DNA of 64,000 bases, taken from contig OZ244928.1 of the NCBI GenBank assembly GCA_965221985.1, positions 1,116,001-1,180,000 on the forward strand. The letters are read 5' to 3'. The translations under genes and the position numbers were made by a program. The DNA comes from J054 sp965221985 (GTDB lineage Bacteria > Pseudomonadota > Gammaproteobacteria > Steroidobacterales > GCA-2729495). Shown here piece after piece: positions 37,324-46,235 of this stretch. The notes beneath the pieces were generated by a model. It had not been told where the DNA came from and ran no database searches. It worked only from the letters and a program-made list of their open reading frames with translations. Position 1 is the first letter of the stretch. Every line of letters begins with the position of its first letter.

Positions 37324-40300
37324 ATGATTCGTGTCTTTTATGTAGTAGCGCTATGCAGCATTGTTTGTACGTCAAATGCGACAAATCTGCCGACTGCAGA
37401 AGCGAATTTTCAGTTGGCGGCGATCAAGAGCGCTCCTGAAAAAGAAGATGAGCTAGGTTTTTTGTTAGGCCTTATGCGCGAAAGAAAAGTTTTTCTTGAT
37501 CGCGCTAAAAAATTCCGCGACGAAAAACTATTTGGTGCCGAGGAAGAGGCATTGCTTCAGGCGTTGCGGGCCTCTGTGAGTCTATTTGGCCGCAACCACA
37601 AATCCACAGCATTTGTGGATCTTGCGCTGGGCCACAATCAAATTCAGCTTTCTAATAATCGCGAAGCGCGCAAGTATCTGATCCGTGCTTTGGATGTTTA
37701 TGAGGCGTTGCAAATTGACTACGGTTCTGAAGCAGCTAAGGAGCTATTGAAGAGGCTGGATAGCATCGAGAATTACCATGACGTTAAGGATCACGCGATT
37801 GATTTAGTCAAAAAGCGACAATATAGGGATGCAGAGAAGGTGCTGCGCGACGCAATAGAGCTTGCAGACGAAGCCTTTGGTAGCAATAGTTTTCATAGCG
37901 GCTTGGCACGACTGCTGCTGGGGAATAACCTCTATAAGCTTGGTGAGCCTGAAGAGGCTTTAAAGCACTTGGGTGAGTCGATCGAAATATTTTACGATTT
38001 GGGCCAAATAGATTGGTTTGTTAATTCTTTGCGAAAAATTGGCGATATATTACGGGATCAAGAAAGACTAAGGGATTATGAAATAGTTTTAATTGCGTCG
38101 GTCGAAAAATTGAAAGAGAAATACGACGAAGTAAGTATCCCGGTAATTAGAATGGTGGCCTTGCTCGCAGAATTTAGGTATTCAAGCGGTGAGTACGCGC
38201 AAAGTTTGGCAGCCTACAAACGATGTGAATCGTGGCTAGAGACGCTAAATGTTGAAACCGAATTGGTTGCACAGGAAATTTATAGCGGTATAGGAAATGT
38301 CTTGGAAGCTGCCGGCGGATATCCTCAATCGTATTTATACAGAAGCAAAGCGTTCAAAATAAGTGAAAAATTTCTGGGTCGGAATCATAAGCGAACGTTG
38401 GAAATAATGTCTGATTTGGCAACTAGCCTGTTGCTGTCCGGTCGAGCAAAGGAAGCCGAAGTGCTTTATAGAGAAGTGTTGACTGAGATTAGGGCGGTGG
38501 ATGGAGAAGCGGGTAATAAAGCTGCTGAGGCATATAAAAATATTGCTATTGCGTTAGAATCCCAACAGTTACATGCTGAAGCAATTACTTTTTTTCGTAA
38601 GGCGGTAGATGCATCTAGCAAAGCCGGAAACGCTGTCTATGAAGCAGCGTATCGCAGATGGTTGGTTAGGAGGTTGAAAGAAAGAAGCGAACTGCGTGCC
38701 GCGACAAACGAATTAGTTAAGACTATAGATGATTGGGCTCTTCTCTTCGGGCGGGCCAGTCGGCCGGTCTTCGAAACGAAAATTGATTTGGCCATTCTGT
38801 ACCTCCGTGTTTCGATGCATCAGCAAGCAGAGGCAACTTTAGATGAGATAATCGATTTAGCACAAACTCTGCCAAGTTCGAAAAGGAGGAATTATGCAGC
38901 GGTAGCGCATCTATTGAAGGCTAGTTTGTTCCGGCAAAGTCGCCGTTTTGCCGAAGCAGATGTTGCTGTCGAAAAAGCGAAATTGGATATTGCGGCATGT
39001 AAGGACGGACAACGTTCTGTAAATTGTTTGCCGCCATCGAGCCTATTTGAAACTTTCGCTAAGTTCGATTTGCATTCCGATTTGCTGGTAAGCCTCGCGC
39101 GATCGTATTCTGGGGTTGCGAGAATATGGAGCAATACAAAGCAATTTTCGATAGGGGGTAGGCAAGTATCAATAGAGGGGGTGTCAAATGATAATCCCCC
39201 GCAGTTCCAGTCTATGCATAAGAATCTTTTGCTCGCTACCTGGCTGCATGCGCAGTCTTTGGCCGACGAATCAGCAGATGCAGAACCATCAACCGAGACT
39301 ATTCCGGGCTTACGCAATGAAGGCTTCGGAGCGGCCCAGGATCTGATCGCGGGCACAACGGCGAAGGCGGTGGCACAGATGGCCGCCCGCTTTGCCCGCG
39401 GTGACGATGCGCTGGCAAGGCGGGTGCGCGAGCAACAGGATGTTGCCAATGAACTGGGCGCACTCGACCGGGAAGTGATCAAAGCCTGGGGTGAGAACAA
39501 CCGGGTCAAAGCCGAGAACCTGAACCAACGCAGCACTGAGCTGGCCGAGCGACTGGCCGAGTTAAACCGCGAACTGGAACAACAGTTCCCGGAGTATGTC
39601 CAGTTGGCCTCGCCGGTAGCGCTTGATGCAGCGGACGTGCAACGTTTGCTGCGGGCAAACGAAGCCTTGGTGCTGATTGTGCCCTGGGGCGAGCACACCT
39701 ATCTGTTCGGCCTTAATCAAGACCACGTTGTGTGGCAGCGTGTGGAGGTAACGGCGGCTGATATTGAAGCCCGGGTGACGCGACTGCGCTGTGAGCTGGA
39801 TGCCGCGACCTGTGCCGAGCCCTCCGGGGGTGTGCCCGATACACGCGCAGCGAACTCGGCCTACAGTGAGTCTATACAACAAGGGCATGCGTCCTTCGAC
39901 CGCGCAACCGCCTCCAGCTTGTATCAGGATCTGTTAGCGCCTTTGGAGCCGGTACTGAGCGATGCCTCGCATCTTTACATCGTGACGCGAGGTGCTTTGA
40001 CGAGTCTGCCGTTCAGTGTATTGGTCACTGAGCCTCCTCAAGCGGGCGAGGACAACGCAGACCCCGAGGTGTTGGCACACACCGCCTGGTTGGGCGAGCG
40101 TTATGCCCTGACGCATTTACCCTCGGTGGCGAGTCTAAAAAGCCTGCGGCGGTTTAGTAGCGAGCCGAAGACACCCTTGGTGGGCTTTGGCGATCCGGTG
40201 TTGTCGGGTAAAGACGGGGCGGATCGTGGTGTTCAGCTGGACTCGTATTTTCGAGGGGTCAGTGAGATGGGCACGGTGCTGGCCGATCCAGCCCAGCTCA

Positions 40301-40926
40301 GTGTCCGGCTGGCGCCGCTGCCGGGCACGCGCGTGGAGCTCGAGGCGATGGCTGAAGCCTTGGATGCACCCCGCAGTGCATTGCACTTGGGTGCGCAGGC
40401 AACCGAAGCTGTATTAAAGCGCACTCCGCTGGACACCCAGGTGCTGACGATTGCGACGCACGGCTTGCTGGCAGTTGAGCTGAAGGGCTTGGGGGAACCG
40501 GGGCTGGTGTTCACGCCCCCGAAGGCAGCGAGCTTTGAAGATGATGGGATCCTGACGGCCTCGGAGGCAGCGCAGCTGCAGCTCAATGTCGATTGGCTGG
40601 TGTTGTCCGCGTGCAACACGGCCGCGGCCGATGGTACCCCGGGTGCAGACGGGCTGTCAGGGTTGGCCCGGGCGTTTTTATATGCTGGTGCCAAACGGCT
40701 GTTGGTCAGTCATTGGCGGGTCCGCGATGATGCCACCGCGCAGTTGACTGTGGCCACAATCAAAGCCGGCCAGCGGCAGTCACCGGCTGAGGCATTGCGC
40801 AGTGCGATGCGCCAGATCCGCACTGGCCGCGACCGAAGCGACACTCCCATCCCCGGCTGGCAGCCCGGCTGGGCACACCCGAGTGTATGGGCGCCGTTTA
40901 CCTTGATCAGCGCCGGCGGGCAATAG
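37324..40926 (+). CDS. exported TPR-CHAT protease-like protein
   Basis: 1200 residues. A signal peptide (MIRVFYVVALCSIVCTSNA) starts at ATG 37324; TTG 37309 is the alternative. Residues about 50-640 are TPR repeats with the G-x-NHKST pattern. Residues about 770-1200 are a CHAT domain, a caspase-clan cysteine protease fold: catalytic His1046 in TIATHGLLA and Cys1097 in LVLSACNTA, with the conserved ARAFLYAGAKRLLVSHWRV. The pairing of TPR with CHAT recalls separase-like proteins and the TPR-CHAT of Craspase, although those act in the cytosol. Base composition changes sharply near 39240: the TPR part is AT-rich, the CHAT part GC-rich, as if joined by recombination. A protein-cleaving role is inferred from the intact dyad. 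Confidence 0.87.
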   Translation: MIRVFYVVALCSIVCTSNATNLPTAEANFQLAAIKSAPEKEDELGFLLGLMRERKVFLDRAKKFRDEKLFGAEEEALLQALRASVSLFGRNHKSTAFVDLALGHNQIQLSNNREARKYLIRALDVYEALQIDYGSEAAKELLKRLDSIENYHDVKDHAIDLVKKRQYRDAEKVLRDAIELADEAFGSNSFHSGLARLLLGNNLYKLGEPEEALKHLGESIEIFYDLGQIDWFVNSLRKIGDILRDQERLRDYEIVLIASVEKLKEKYDEVSIPVIRMVALLAEFRYSSGEYAQSLAAYKRCESWLETLNVETELVAQEIYSGIGNVLEAAGGYPQSYLYRSKAFKISEKFLGRNHKRTLEIMSDLATSLLLSGRAKEAEVLYREVLTEIRAVDGEAGNKAAEAYKNIAIALESQQLHAEAITFFRKAVDASSKAGNAVYEAAYRRWLVRRLKERSELRAATNELVKTIDDWALLFGRASRPVFETKIDLAILYLRVSMHQQAEATLDEIIDLAQTLPSSKRRNYAAVAHLLKASLFRQSRRFAEADVAVEKAKLDIAACKDGQRSVNCLPPSSLFETFAKFDLHSDLLVSLARSYSGVARIWSNTKQFSIGGRQVSIEGVSNDNPPQFQSMHKNLLLATWLHAQSLADESADAEPSTETIPGLRNEGFGAAQDLIAGTTAKAVAQMAARFARGDDALARRVREQQDVANELGALDREVIKAWGENNRVKAENLNQRSTELAERLAELNRELEQQFPEYVQLASPVALDAADVQRLLRANEALVLIVPWGEHTYLFGLNQDHVVWQRVEVTAADIEARVTRLRCELDAATCAEPSGGVPDTRAANSAYSESIQQGHASFDRATASSLYQDLLAPLEPVLSDASHLYIVTRGALTSLPFSVLVTEPPQAGEDNADPEVLAHTAWLGERYALTHLPSVASLKSLRRFSSEPKTPLVGFGDPVLSGKDGADRGVQLDSYFRGVSEMGTVLADPAQLSVRLAPLPGTRVELEAMAEALDAPRSALHLGAQATEAVLKRTPLDTQVLTIATHGLLAVELKGLGEPGLVFTPPKAASFEDDGILTASEAAQLQLNVDWLVLSACNTAAADGTPGADGLSGLARAFLYAGAKRLLVSHWRVRDDATAQLTVATIKAGQRQSPAEALRSAMRQIRTGRDRSDTPIPGWQPGWAHPSVWAPFTLISAGGQ

Positions 40927-41120
40927 CAGCGCCAACTTTGCCCTAGGTCAGCAGTCGGCAATGACTGGCACGAGTCGTTCGACCATTTCTTGCTGCATCT
41001 TTGCCGACAAGCTGGCTGTAAAAGGCTTGTCTCTATGGACGCAACAAAAAAACCTGTCGATTTGAGCGGTGGCGCGTCTATTCAAGTATGCCTATCGACA
41101 ATCGAACAGGATTACTGAAA

Positions 41121-41540
41121 ATGAACGATATTATTCGACCAGGTAATGTGAACGGAGAAAAGTTGCTGAGTCTATTTCAGTCAGAGCCCCAGGAGCCCAT
41201 AGCCGATAAAGATGGGAACCTACATCTATTGGATGCTCAGGGCTACTACTATTCTATCTTTTGCGATGCTGACAGGTGTCTATTGACATTCCATTGTGCG
41301 TTTCCATTCAGTGACCAAAGCCAGCACGTAGAAAAGCTGATGTTGGTGAATCAACTCAATTGCAAGGTTGTTTTTACCCGATTCTCAATGGAGTCGGATT
41401 GTGATCTTGTAGCCGACTACGATTTTACATACAGCGAGGGCATGAGAGCATCTCACTTTATTGATACCTCCAAGTGGTTTGAGCAAACAGTTGTACGTGC
41501 CATAAAGAAATACGATAAGACCAGCTTGGTAAGACTATAG
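41121..41540 (+). CDS. YbjN-like protein
   Basis: 139 residues from ATG 41121, with no signal peptide, so cytosolic. The pattern VEKLMLVNQLNCKVVFTRFSM followed by LVADYDFTYSEG resembles YbjN-type proteins, which have a type III secretion chaperone-like fold and are linked to stress and motility phenotypes in enterobacteria. It is 194 bases after the CHAT gene on the same strand. An upstream in-frame ATG (41088) would add 11 residues. Function in this cassette unknown. Confidence 0.6.
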   Translation: MNDIIRPGNVNGEKLLSLFQSEPQEPIADKDGNLHLLDAQGYYYSIFCDADRCLLTFHCAFPFSDQSQHVEKLMLVNQLNCKVVFTRFSMESDCDLVADYDFTYSEGMRASHFIDTSKWFEQTVVRAIKKYDKTSLVRL

Positions 41541-41643
41541 CGAAAAACTGAGCAGGTGCTTGGGCAAGCAGCGCATTTTCTCTCGTTCAAAAAACTGCCC
41601 GCAGATAGACCTAAAAAAATTGAATTGTACTACGGGAGTTTCT

Positions 41644-42912
41644 GTGAAAAATCACTCAGCAAAAATACAAAAACATACGATATTGGCCATAGTGGCATCT
41701 TGCGTTTTGTCCGCATGCGCCGATAGCAGCAATTCCGACTCGCACCGCACAGGTATGTCAAAGGTCGTGATGCCCCAGCCTGTATGCGGGGACAGGGGCG
41801 AATTTAGTGAGGCCCACCAGTTATGGTGGGCAGCATTGGCGGAACAACCAAATAACACTAATTCTGCCAATAGTATGTTGCAAAAAGCAGCGCGCGCATT
41901 TTCTGATGGAGGAAATGAGATCTGCGCAAGGATTGTTAACGCAAATGCTGAGCGGCTAATGACAACCGATCTCGATACTTTAAACCAGTCAGTAAGTGCA
42001 TTGACGAGCATGCTCGCGCCTGGCAGTCCGTTGAGTGAAGAGGAAAAGGCTCGAGTCATCGCAGAATATATGAAAACAGCTTACAGCATATCAGAAAATT
42101 ATCCGAATCATGGGTTTGCGAGGCTGCTAGAGAGAAAATCGATTTTTGATGAGGCTTTTTCCACATTTGTAGATTTAGGGGATGAAGACGGAGCTGCTCA
42201 GCTCCTAATGACAGCGCACGGGTATGAGCTAGAAAGGGGCGCTTATAGCCTGGATGATGCGTTAAACGGATTGCTAGAAGTCGAGTCAACAGGCCTGAAA
42301 ATGTCGTGGTTTACAGAGATAACGTTTCAATCAAGAGTATTTAAATACGCTAGTGCCCTGGGGAACTTCGATGTTGCTGAAAGGGCGTCGAAACGGATTG
42401 TAGAGCTTGCCGAGAACTACGGTGCTCCTAGAGTTCGAGCAATTGCTTATACTTATAGGGCGCAACACTACTTGGCAACGGAAGAGCTTAAAGGCGCAGA
42501 AGCCAATCGCTTGGAAGCTTGCCGAGCCTTGTCAAACATAAGCAACGATGCGCTAAAAGCTAGACTTGACTCAACGGTCCAGCAGCTTGTTGCTCCTATG
42601 TGTATTGAATCTATAGATACGCCTCTGTCTACAGACATGTCGCTTGAGGAGCTAGTGGGGGAAGAGCACCGGATATGCAGGCAAGAATGCGATTCAATGC
42701 GACCAGCACTTCCTTTCGCTCAATCTGCCGCAGATTGTAGCCACTGCAATTCGATTTCAAATTCAATGGATAGAACCGCATGCACGTCTCAATGTGTTTA
42801 TGACGGTACGATGCCAGATTTGGTTGCGGGGGTTGAGGCCTCCAATAGTTGTGAGTCGCGTTGTCTCAATCTAGTGTTAGATGCAATCGATCAGATTCAA
42901 GGAAATAAATAG
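41644..42912 (+). CDS. lipoprotein with helical repeats, function unknown
   Basis: 422 residues starting at GTG 41644, where GGGAG lies 5 bases upstream and a lipoprotein signal begins; the open frame runs back to 41560 but without a ribosome site. The lipobox is VLSAC, followed by ADSSNSD; Asp is not at +2, so outer-membrane sorting is likely. Most of the mature protein is helical with TPR-like periodicity (FSEAHQLWWAALAEQPNN, RAIAYTYRAQHYLATEELKGAEANRL). The C-terminal 80 residues have many cysteines (ICRQECDSM, DCSHCNS, CTSQCVYD, SCESRCLN), probably paired by disulfides. Its end overlaps the upstream open frame of the Sel1 gene. Confidence 0.65.
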   Translation: MKNHSAKIQKHTILAIVASCVLSACADSSNSDSHRTGMSKVVMPQPVCGDRGEFSEAHQLWWAALAEQPNNTNSANSMLQKAARAFSDGGNEICARIVNANAERLMTTDLDTLNQSVSALTSMLAPGSPLSEEEKARVIAEYMKTAYSISENYPNHGFARLLERKSIFDEAFSTFVDLGDEDGAAQLLMTAHGYELERGAYSLDDALNGLLEVESTGLKMSWFTEITFQSRVFKYASALGNFDVAERASKRIVELAENYGAPRVRAIAYTYRAQHYLATEELKGAEANRLEACRALSNISNDALKARLDSTVQQLVAPMCIESIDTPLSTDMSLEELVGEEHRICRQECDSMRPALPFAQSAADCSHCNSISNSMDRTACTSQCVYDGTMPDLVAGVEASNSCESRCLNLVLDAIDQIQGNK

Positions 42913-42940
42913 TATTCGGAATCAACCCTTGGAAAATACA

Positions 42941-44545
42941 ATGATAAGATATTATCGAACTAAAGCTTACAAGTGCCTACAAATCTTTTTATTCCTGGTT
43001 GTAACGGTTTTTGGGTGTAGCGAAGAACCGCATCAAGTTGAGCTTCATGCTGAAAACACTAAGCAACTAGAGGAATGCAAGCGAGATTATCATAGAGAAT
43101 GCATAGACGACATAGTTGGTGAGTTTAAGGGCGGCGAGGGCGATCTCGTTATCAAACTTAACGCCGATTGTGCAAGACAAGATCTAATAGCATGTACTTA
43201 TCTTGGGTTTATGTACCAGGATGGGGTTGGGGTGCCGCAAGACTACACTAGATCTATAGCCTTGTATGAAAAATCCTGTTCGACACAAATGCGAGCTTGC
43301 CAAGCGCTCGGTGCGATGTATTCAAAAGGGCTGGGCGTAGAAAAGAATTTAATTAAAGCATATGAACTCTATAAAGTATCTTGTGACAATTCTAATGTCC
43401 GTGGATGCACAAGTCTTGCCTATTCGTATAGGAATGGCATGGGCGTTCAATTGAGTTTGGTTAAATCCTTTCAGCTTTATACGGTTGCCTGCAACGAAGG
43501 AAGTCCATTGGCCTGTGTAAACCTCGGTACTATGTACTTCTCTGGCGAAGGAGTGGAAAAAGACCTGTCCAAAGCGACGAGTTTGTACGAGGCAGCGTGC
43601 GAACAAGATAACGGCATTGCCTGTACAAACTATGGAAATGTATTAATTTCTGGTGAAGGGCAAGAAAAGAACATTGAATTGGGTATGCAATACTTAGCAC
43701 GCGCATGTGATCTGAAGTATGCATACGGATGCCAGGACCTCGCAAACTATTTAGCTGAGGGGGAAATCACAGATCAAGATTACGCGAAAGCGGTCGCTTA
43801 CTATGAAAAAGCCTGCGCCTACGATTCCGGGAATAGCTGCGAGCGTGCAGCGCGCTACTACATCGAGGGCGTAAAAGGCGTCCCAAAAAACGTAGATATG
43901 GCAATCGCTAATTATCAGCGAGCGTGCGACCTTAGAGCAGAGAATGGATGTCTCGATCTAGCGAATATCTATTTGCAAATTGATGGCCCAAGGGCAAGTG
44001 AAGCAAAGGCATTTTCGATGCTGAATGCTGCGTGCGATGATGGACTCTTTACATCCTGCGGGTATTTGGGACACATGTATGCAAATGGGCAGGGCGTTGA
44101 AGAAAGTCAAAGCGAAGCACGACGGCTCTTCACACTAGCTTGTGACAATAGTATTCCAATCGCTTGCCACAATCTTGGTGTATATTTCTACTATGGGCAT
44201 GGTGGGAAAAAAGACACCAAAATGGCTTTTAGTTTATTTGAAACTGCTTGCAATGCAAAATATTTGGATTCCTGTGATTTTCTCAATTCTACAGATGCTA
44301 GGTCCAATGCGGGTAATACGGATGCGGAAATCGCCAAGGAACTTGGCGAATGGGACTGCTTGCTAAATACCGGTATGAGATGCCAGCCAGAAGGAAGGCA
44401 AGTATCAGAAGAATGCGCAAAGGCTTACCGTTATGCGGAAACCTATGATTGCTATCTTTCAAGCCCAGCTGAACTCTGCATCGGAGTTATGGAGAGCATG
44501 ATGCGCTATTGCCCAAGAGACATCATGCAGCAATTTTCTTACTGA
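42941..44545 (+). CDS. Sel1-repeat lipoprotein
   Basis: 534 residues from ATG 42941. Signal peptide with lipobox TVFGC, then about ten Sel1-like repeats of 36 residues (LGFMYQDGVGVPQDYTRSIALYEKSC, LGAMYSKGLGVEKNLIKAYELYKVSC, LGTMYFSGEGVEKDLSKATSLYEAAC). Each repeat ends with a cysteine, and another cysteine sits near the start of the next, as in the disulfide-stapled Helicobacter Hcp proteins. Such solenoids are protein-binding scaffolds in the envelope. It starts 28 bases after the previous lipoprotein gene on the same strand and is the last gene of the island run. A scaffold for the caspase and CHAT proteins is a guess from context. Confidence 0.8.
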   Translation: MIRYYRTKAYKCLQIFLFLVVTVFGCSEEPHQVELHAENTKQLEECKRDYHRECIDDIVGEFKGGEGDLVIKLNADCARQDLIACTYLGFMYQDGVGVPQDYTRSIALYEKSCSTQMRACQALGAMYSKGLGVEKNLIKAYELYKVSCDNSNVRGCTSLAYSYRNGMGVQLSLVKSFQLYTVACNEGSPLACVNLGTMYFSGEGVEKDLSKATSLYEAACEQDNGIACTNYGNVLISGEGQEKNIELGMQYLARACDLKYAYGCQDLANYLAEGEITDQDYAKAVAYYEKACAYDSGNSCERAARYYIEGVKGVPKNVDMAIANYQRACDLRAENGCLDLANIYLQIDGPRASEAKAFSMLNAACDDGLFTSCGYLGHMYANGQGVEESQSEARRLFTLACDNSIPIACHNLGVYFYYGHGGKKDTKMAFSLFETACNAKYLDSCDFLNSTDARSNAGNTDAEIAKELGEWDCLLNTGMRCQPEGRQVSEECAKAYRYAETYDCYLSSPAELCIGVMESMMRYCPRDIMQQFSY

Positions 44546-44860
44546 ATGACGCAGGATCTGTTAGCCAATATCATTACTTTTTGCCCACGGTAGCTAGTAG
44601 TGTATGAATTCCCCTGGGATTGCCCAAGACCTTTATGATGAGACGATACTCCAGGGACAAGAGTAAACAGATATTCCCCGGAGGTCCATGAACGAGCGGT
44701 TGGCATGTTGCACGAGCAATAAGCTTCTTACGCATCACAGTGGGTGGCGTTGAGGTCGATAGCTGGGACGGTTGGCTAATTATTTGGACGCCAGAATTAT
44801 CAATTCTTGCAATTCTTTGGACCCCCACCATAAAGACGGCATATTTCTTCGGTAAGCTGC
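44546..44860. other. intergenic stretch without a supported gene
   Basis: Lies between the last island gene and the rRNA fragment. A minus-strand frame at 44574-44831 encodes 85 residues with no family signature and no ribosome-binding site, so I do not call it. No promoter or terminator is clear. Confidence 0.5.
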
Positions 44861-44962
44861 CCTAAGATTAGATTTCCCTGGGGACTTGATCCCCCTGAAG
44901 GGCCCTTGAAGACTACAAGGTTGATAGGCTGGGTGTGGAAGTTCAGTAATGGATGAAGCTAA
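44861..44962 (+). pseudogene. fragment of the 23S rRNA 3' end
   Basis: About 102 bases match 28935-29037 of the intact 23S gene, from CCCTAAGATTAGATTTCCCT to GGATGAAGCTAA, with a single missing G as the only difference I find. The rest of the 23S gene is absent. Together with the 5S fragment and terminator copy that follow, it is a remnant or partial duplication of an rRNA operon end, in the same orientation as the intact one. Confidence 0.92.
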
Positions 44963-45051
44963 ATAGGAAATGGTACGTTTTTTTCGGTTGGAGCGACTCT
45001 AAGTTCACAGCGCAAGAATTGCGGTTCGACCCCTTTCCTTTTAATTTTTAC

Positions 45052-45086
45052 AACCAGTTAGCTTTGCCTGACGACCATGTCAGGCT
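45052..45086 (+). pseudogene. internally deleted 5S rRNA fragment
   Basis: AACCAGTTAGCTTTGCCTGACGACCAT (spacer and 5' end of 5S, identical to 29156-29182) is joined to the 5S 3' end and trailer (CAGGCTTCTATTT, from 45081), so about 90 bases of 5S are deleted. It cannot make 5S RNA. Confidence 0.88.
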
Positions 45087-45099
45087 TCTATTTAGAAAA

Positions 45100-45129
45100 G
45101 CCCTCGCCGGATTCGGCGGGGGCATTTTT
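45100..45129. terminator. diverged copy of the rRNA operon terminator
   Basis: GCCCTCGCCG/CGGCGGGGGC with a 4-base loop, followed by ATTTTT, corresponds to 29301-29331. On the minus strand the same stem is followed by TTTTC, so it may now serve the universal stress protein gene ending at 45142. Confidence 0.7.
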
Positions 45130-45141
45130 CTCTTAAGCTCC

Positions 45142-45882
45142 TTACAACGCCTTGCGAATCCGGTCATAACTCTTCTTGAGTTCCTTGCCCAAGTGGGCCA
45201 GTGCGTCGCCGATATCTTCGCCGGAATCAGCTGCCTCGTGTTTTGCACGTGTTAGCTGCTGGCGGAAGTGATCCCAACGTTTTTCTATATCACCCCATTC
45301 ATCCCGCATTTCATTGCTGGCGAGTTTCATCTTGAGCTTCAGCTCATCCCGCGACTGGGCTAGGTCTTCAGCAAGCTCATGGAGTTTGTAGTCTAGGCGG
45401 TACGTGTCTGAGCTAGTTTGGTGAGTAAGCGAAGCTTCTTCTCGCACCGTGAGTACCGCGCAGTGCGCATGTCGAACGACTGCTTCGGCGGTGCTGCCAA
45501 GCAGAGCGTGCGCCAAGGCACTATGTCCCCGTGTCGCAATCACGATCATTTGGGCGTCAATATCTTTGGCATATTCGACGATCACATCTGCCGGCCGTCC
45601 AACGAGAGTTATTGCAATAGGTGTCGGCGAGAAGGCCTGCATGTGCGAATCGATAAAAATGGTTAAATTTTCCTGAGAAATCTCTCTCAGTTCGTCGATA
45701 TCCGGGAAAGAAGCCGTGGCGCCGGGCGGCATCATGGGAACATAAACCGCTGGTTCTTGAATAGCGTGTACGCAGTGGACCTCCGCATTACCGTCTTTGC
45801 TAAGTCGCAGCGCCCATGCCAAAGCTGCGCGTGATCCTTCTGAAAAATCTGTTGGGACAACAATTTTCGTTATGTCGGTCAT
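45142..45882 (-). CDS. universal stress protein with C-terminal helical extension
   Basis: 246 residues from ATG 45882, with GGGAG about 9 bases upstream; the frame is open 57 bases further but the UspA fold begins here (TKIVVPTDFSEGSRAALAWALRLS). Residues 1-150 are one Usp domain with the nucleotide-binding motif ATRGHSALAHALLGSTAEAV, in which the usual second glycine is alanine. The last 90 residues are a charged helix or coiled coil (LHELAEDLAQSRDELKLKMKLASNEMRDEW... ELKKSYDRIRKAL) not found in ordinary Usp proteins. It probably stood next to the rRNA operon before the island was inserted. Confidence 0.85.
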   Translation of the reverse strand: MTDITKIVVPTDFSEGSRAALAWALRLSKDGNAEVHCVHAIQEPAVYVPMMPPGATASFPDIDELREISQENLTIFIDSHMQAFSPTPIAITLVGRPADVIVEYAKDIDAQMIVIATRGHSALAHALLGSTAEAVVRHAHCAVLTVREEASLTHQTSSDTYRLDYKLHELAEDLAQSRDELKLKMKLASNEMRDEWGDIEKRWDHFRQQLTRAKHEAADSGEDIGDALAHLGKELKKSYDRIRKAL

Positions 45883-46235
45883 AAATCTAATCTCCCGGTC
45901 AGTTTCGGATACCGCTGTTTTTTCGATCGGTAACCACAAATCGCTAGACCCGACTCGATCGGGCGTTGCCAGTCAATGGTCAGTAACGCGTTTTCTATCA
46001 ACCCTGTCATGAACGATATGGGTTCAGCCGCCGAATTTTTCAAGGCTTGATAAATTAGTCTAGAGAAAGTCGATTTGTCCTTGGCTCACTCTTCGGTATC
46101 TACCTATTGAGACTTGCATTTCTGGCACCCAATTTTGTAGTTAGCGGTTCTTAATACTGCTTGTGTCCGCAGCTGAAGCTTGCATTTGGCAATACTTAGG
46201 TGCAGAGCAAAGCCAATCTGTTAAGGAGAAGCGCT

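Noticed and set aside
38892..39698. 268-codon minus-strand frame opposite the TPR-CHAT gene
   Set aside because: Ser/Ala/Cys-rich composition typical of antisense frames; the plus-strand gene is well supported.
31496..40926. Link to type III-E CRISPR (Craspase), because of TPR-CHAT and caspase
   Set aside because: No CRISPR repeats, gRAMP or cas genes in the window, and both proteases carry export signals.
44574..44831. 85-codon minus-strand frame next to the rRNA fragment
   Set aside because: No recognisable domain, no Shine-Dalgarno, isolated between the island and rRNA debris.
29332..45051. Classical genomic island with integrase at the rRNA end
   Set aside because: No integrase, recombinase or transposase gene is present; only the duplicated rRNA end supports an insertion history.
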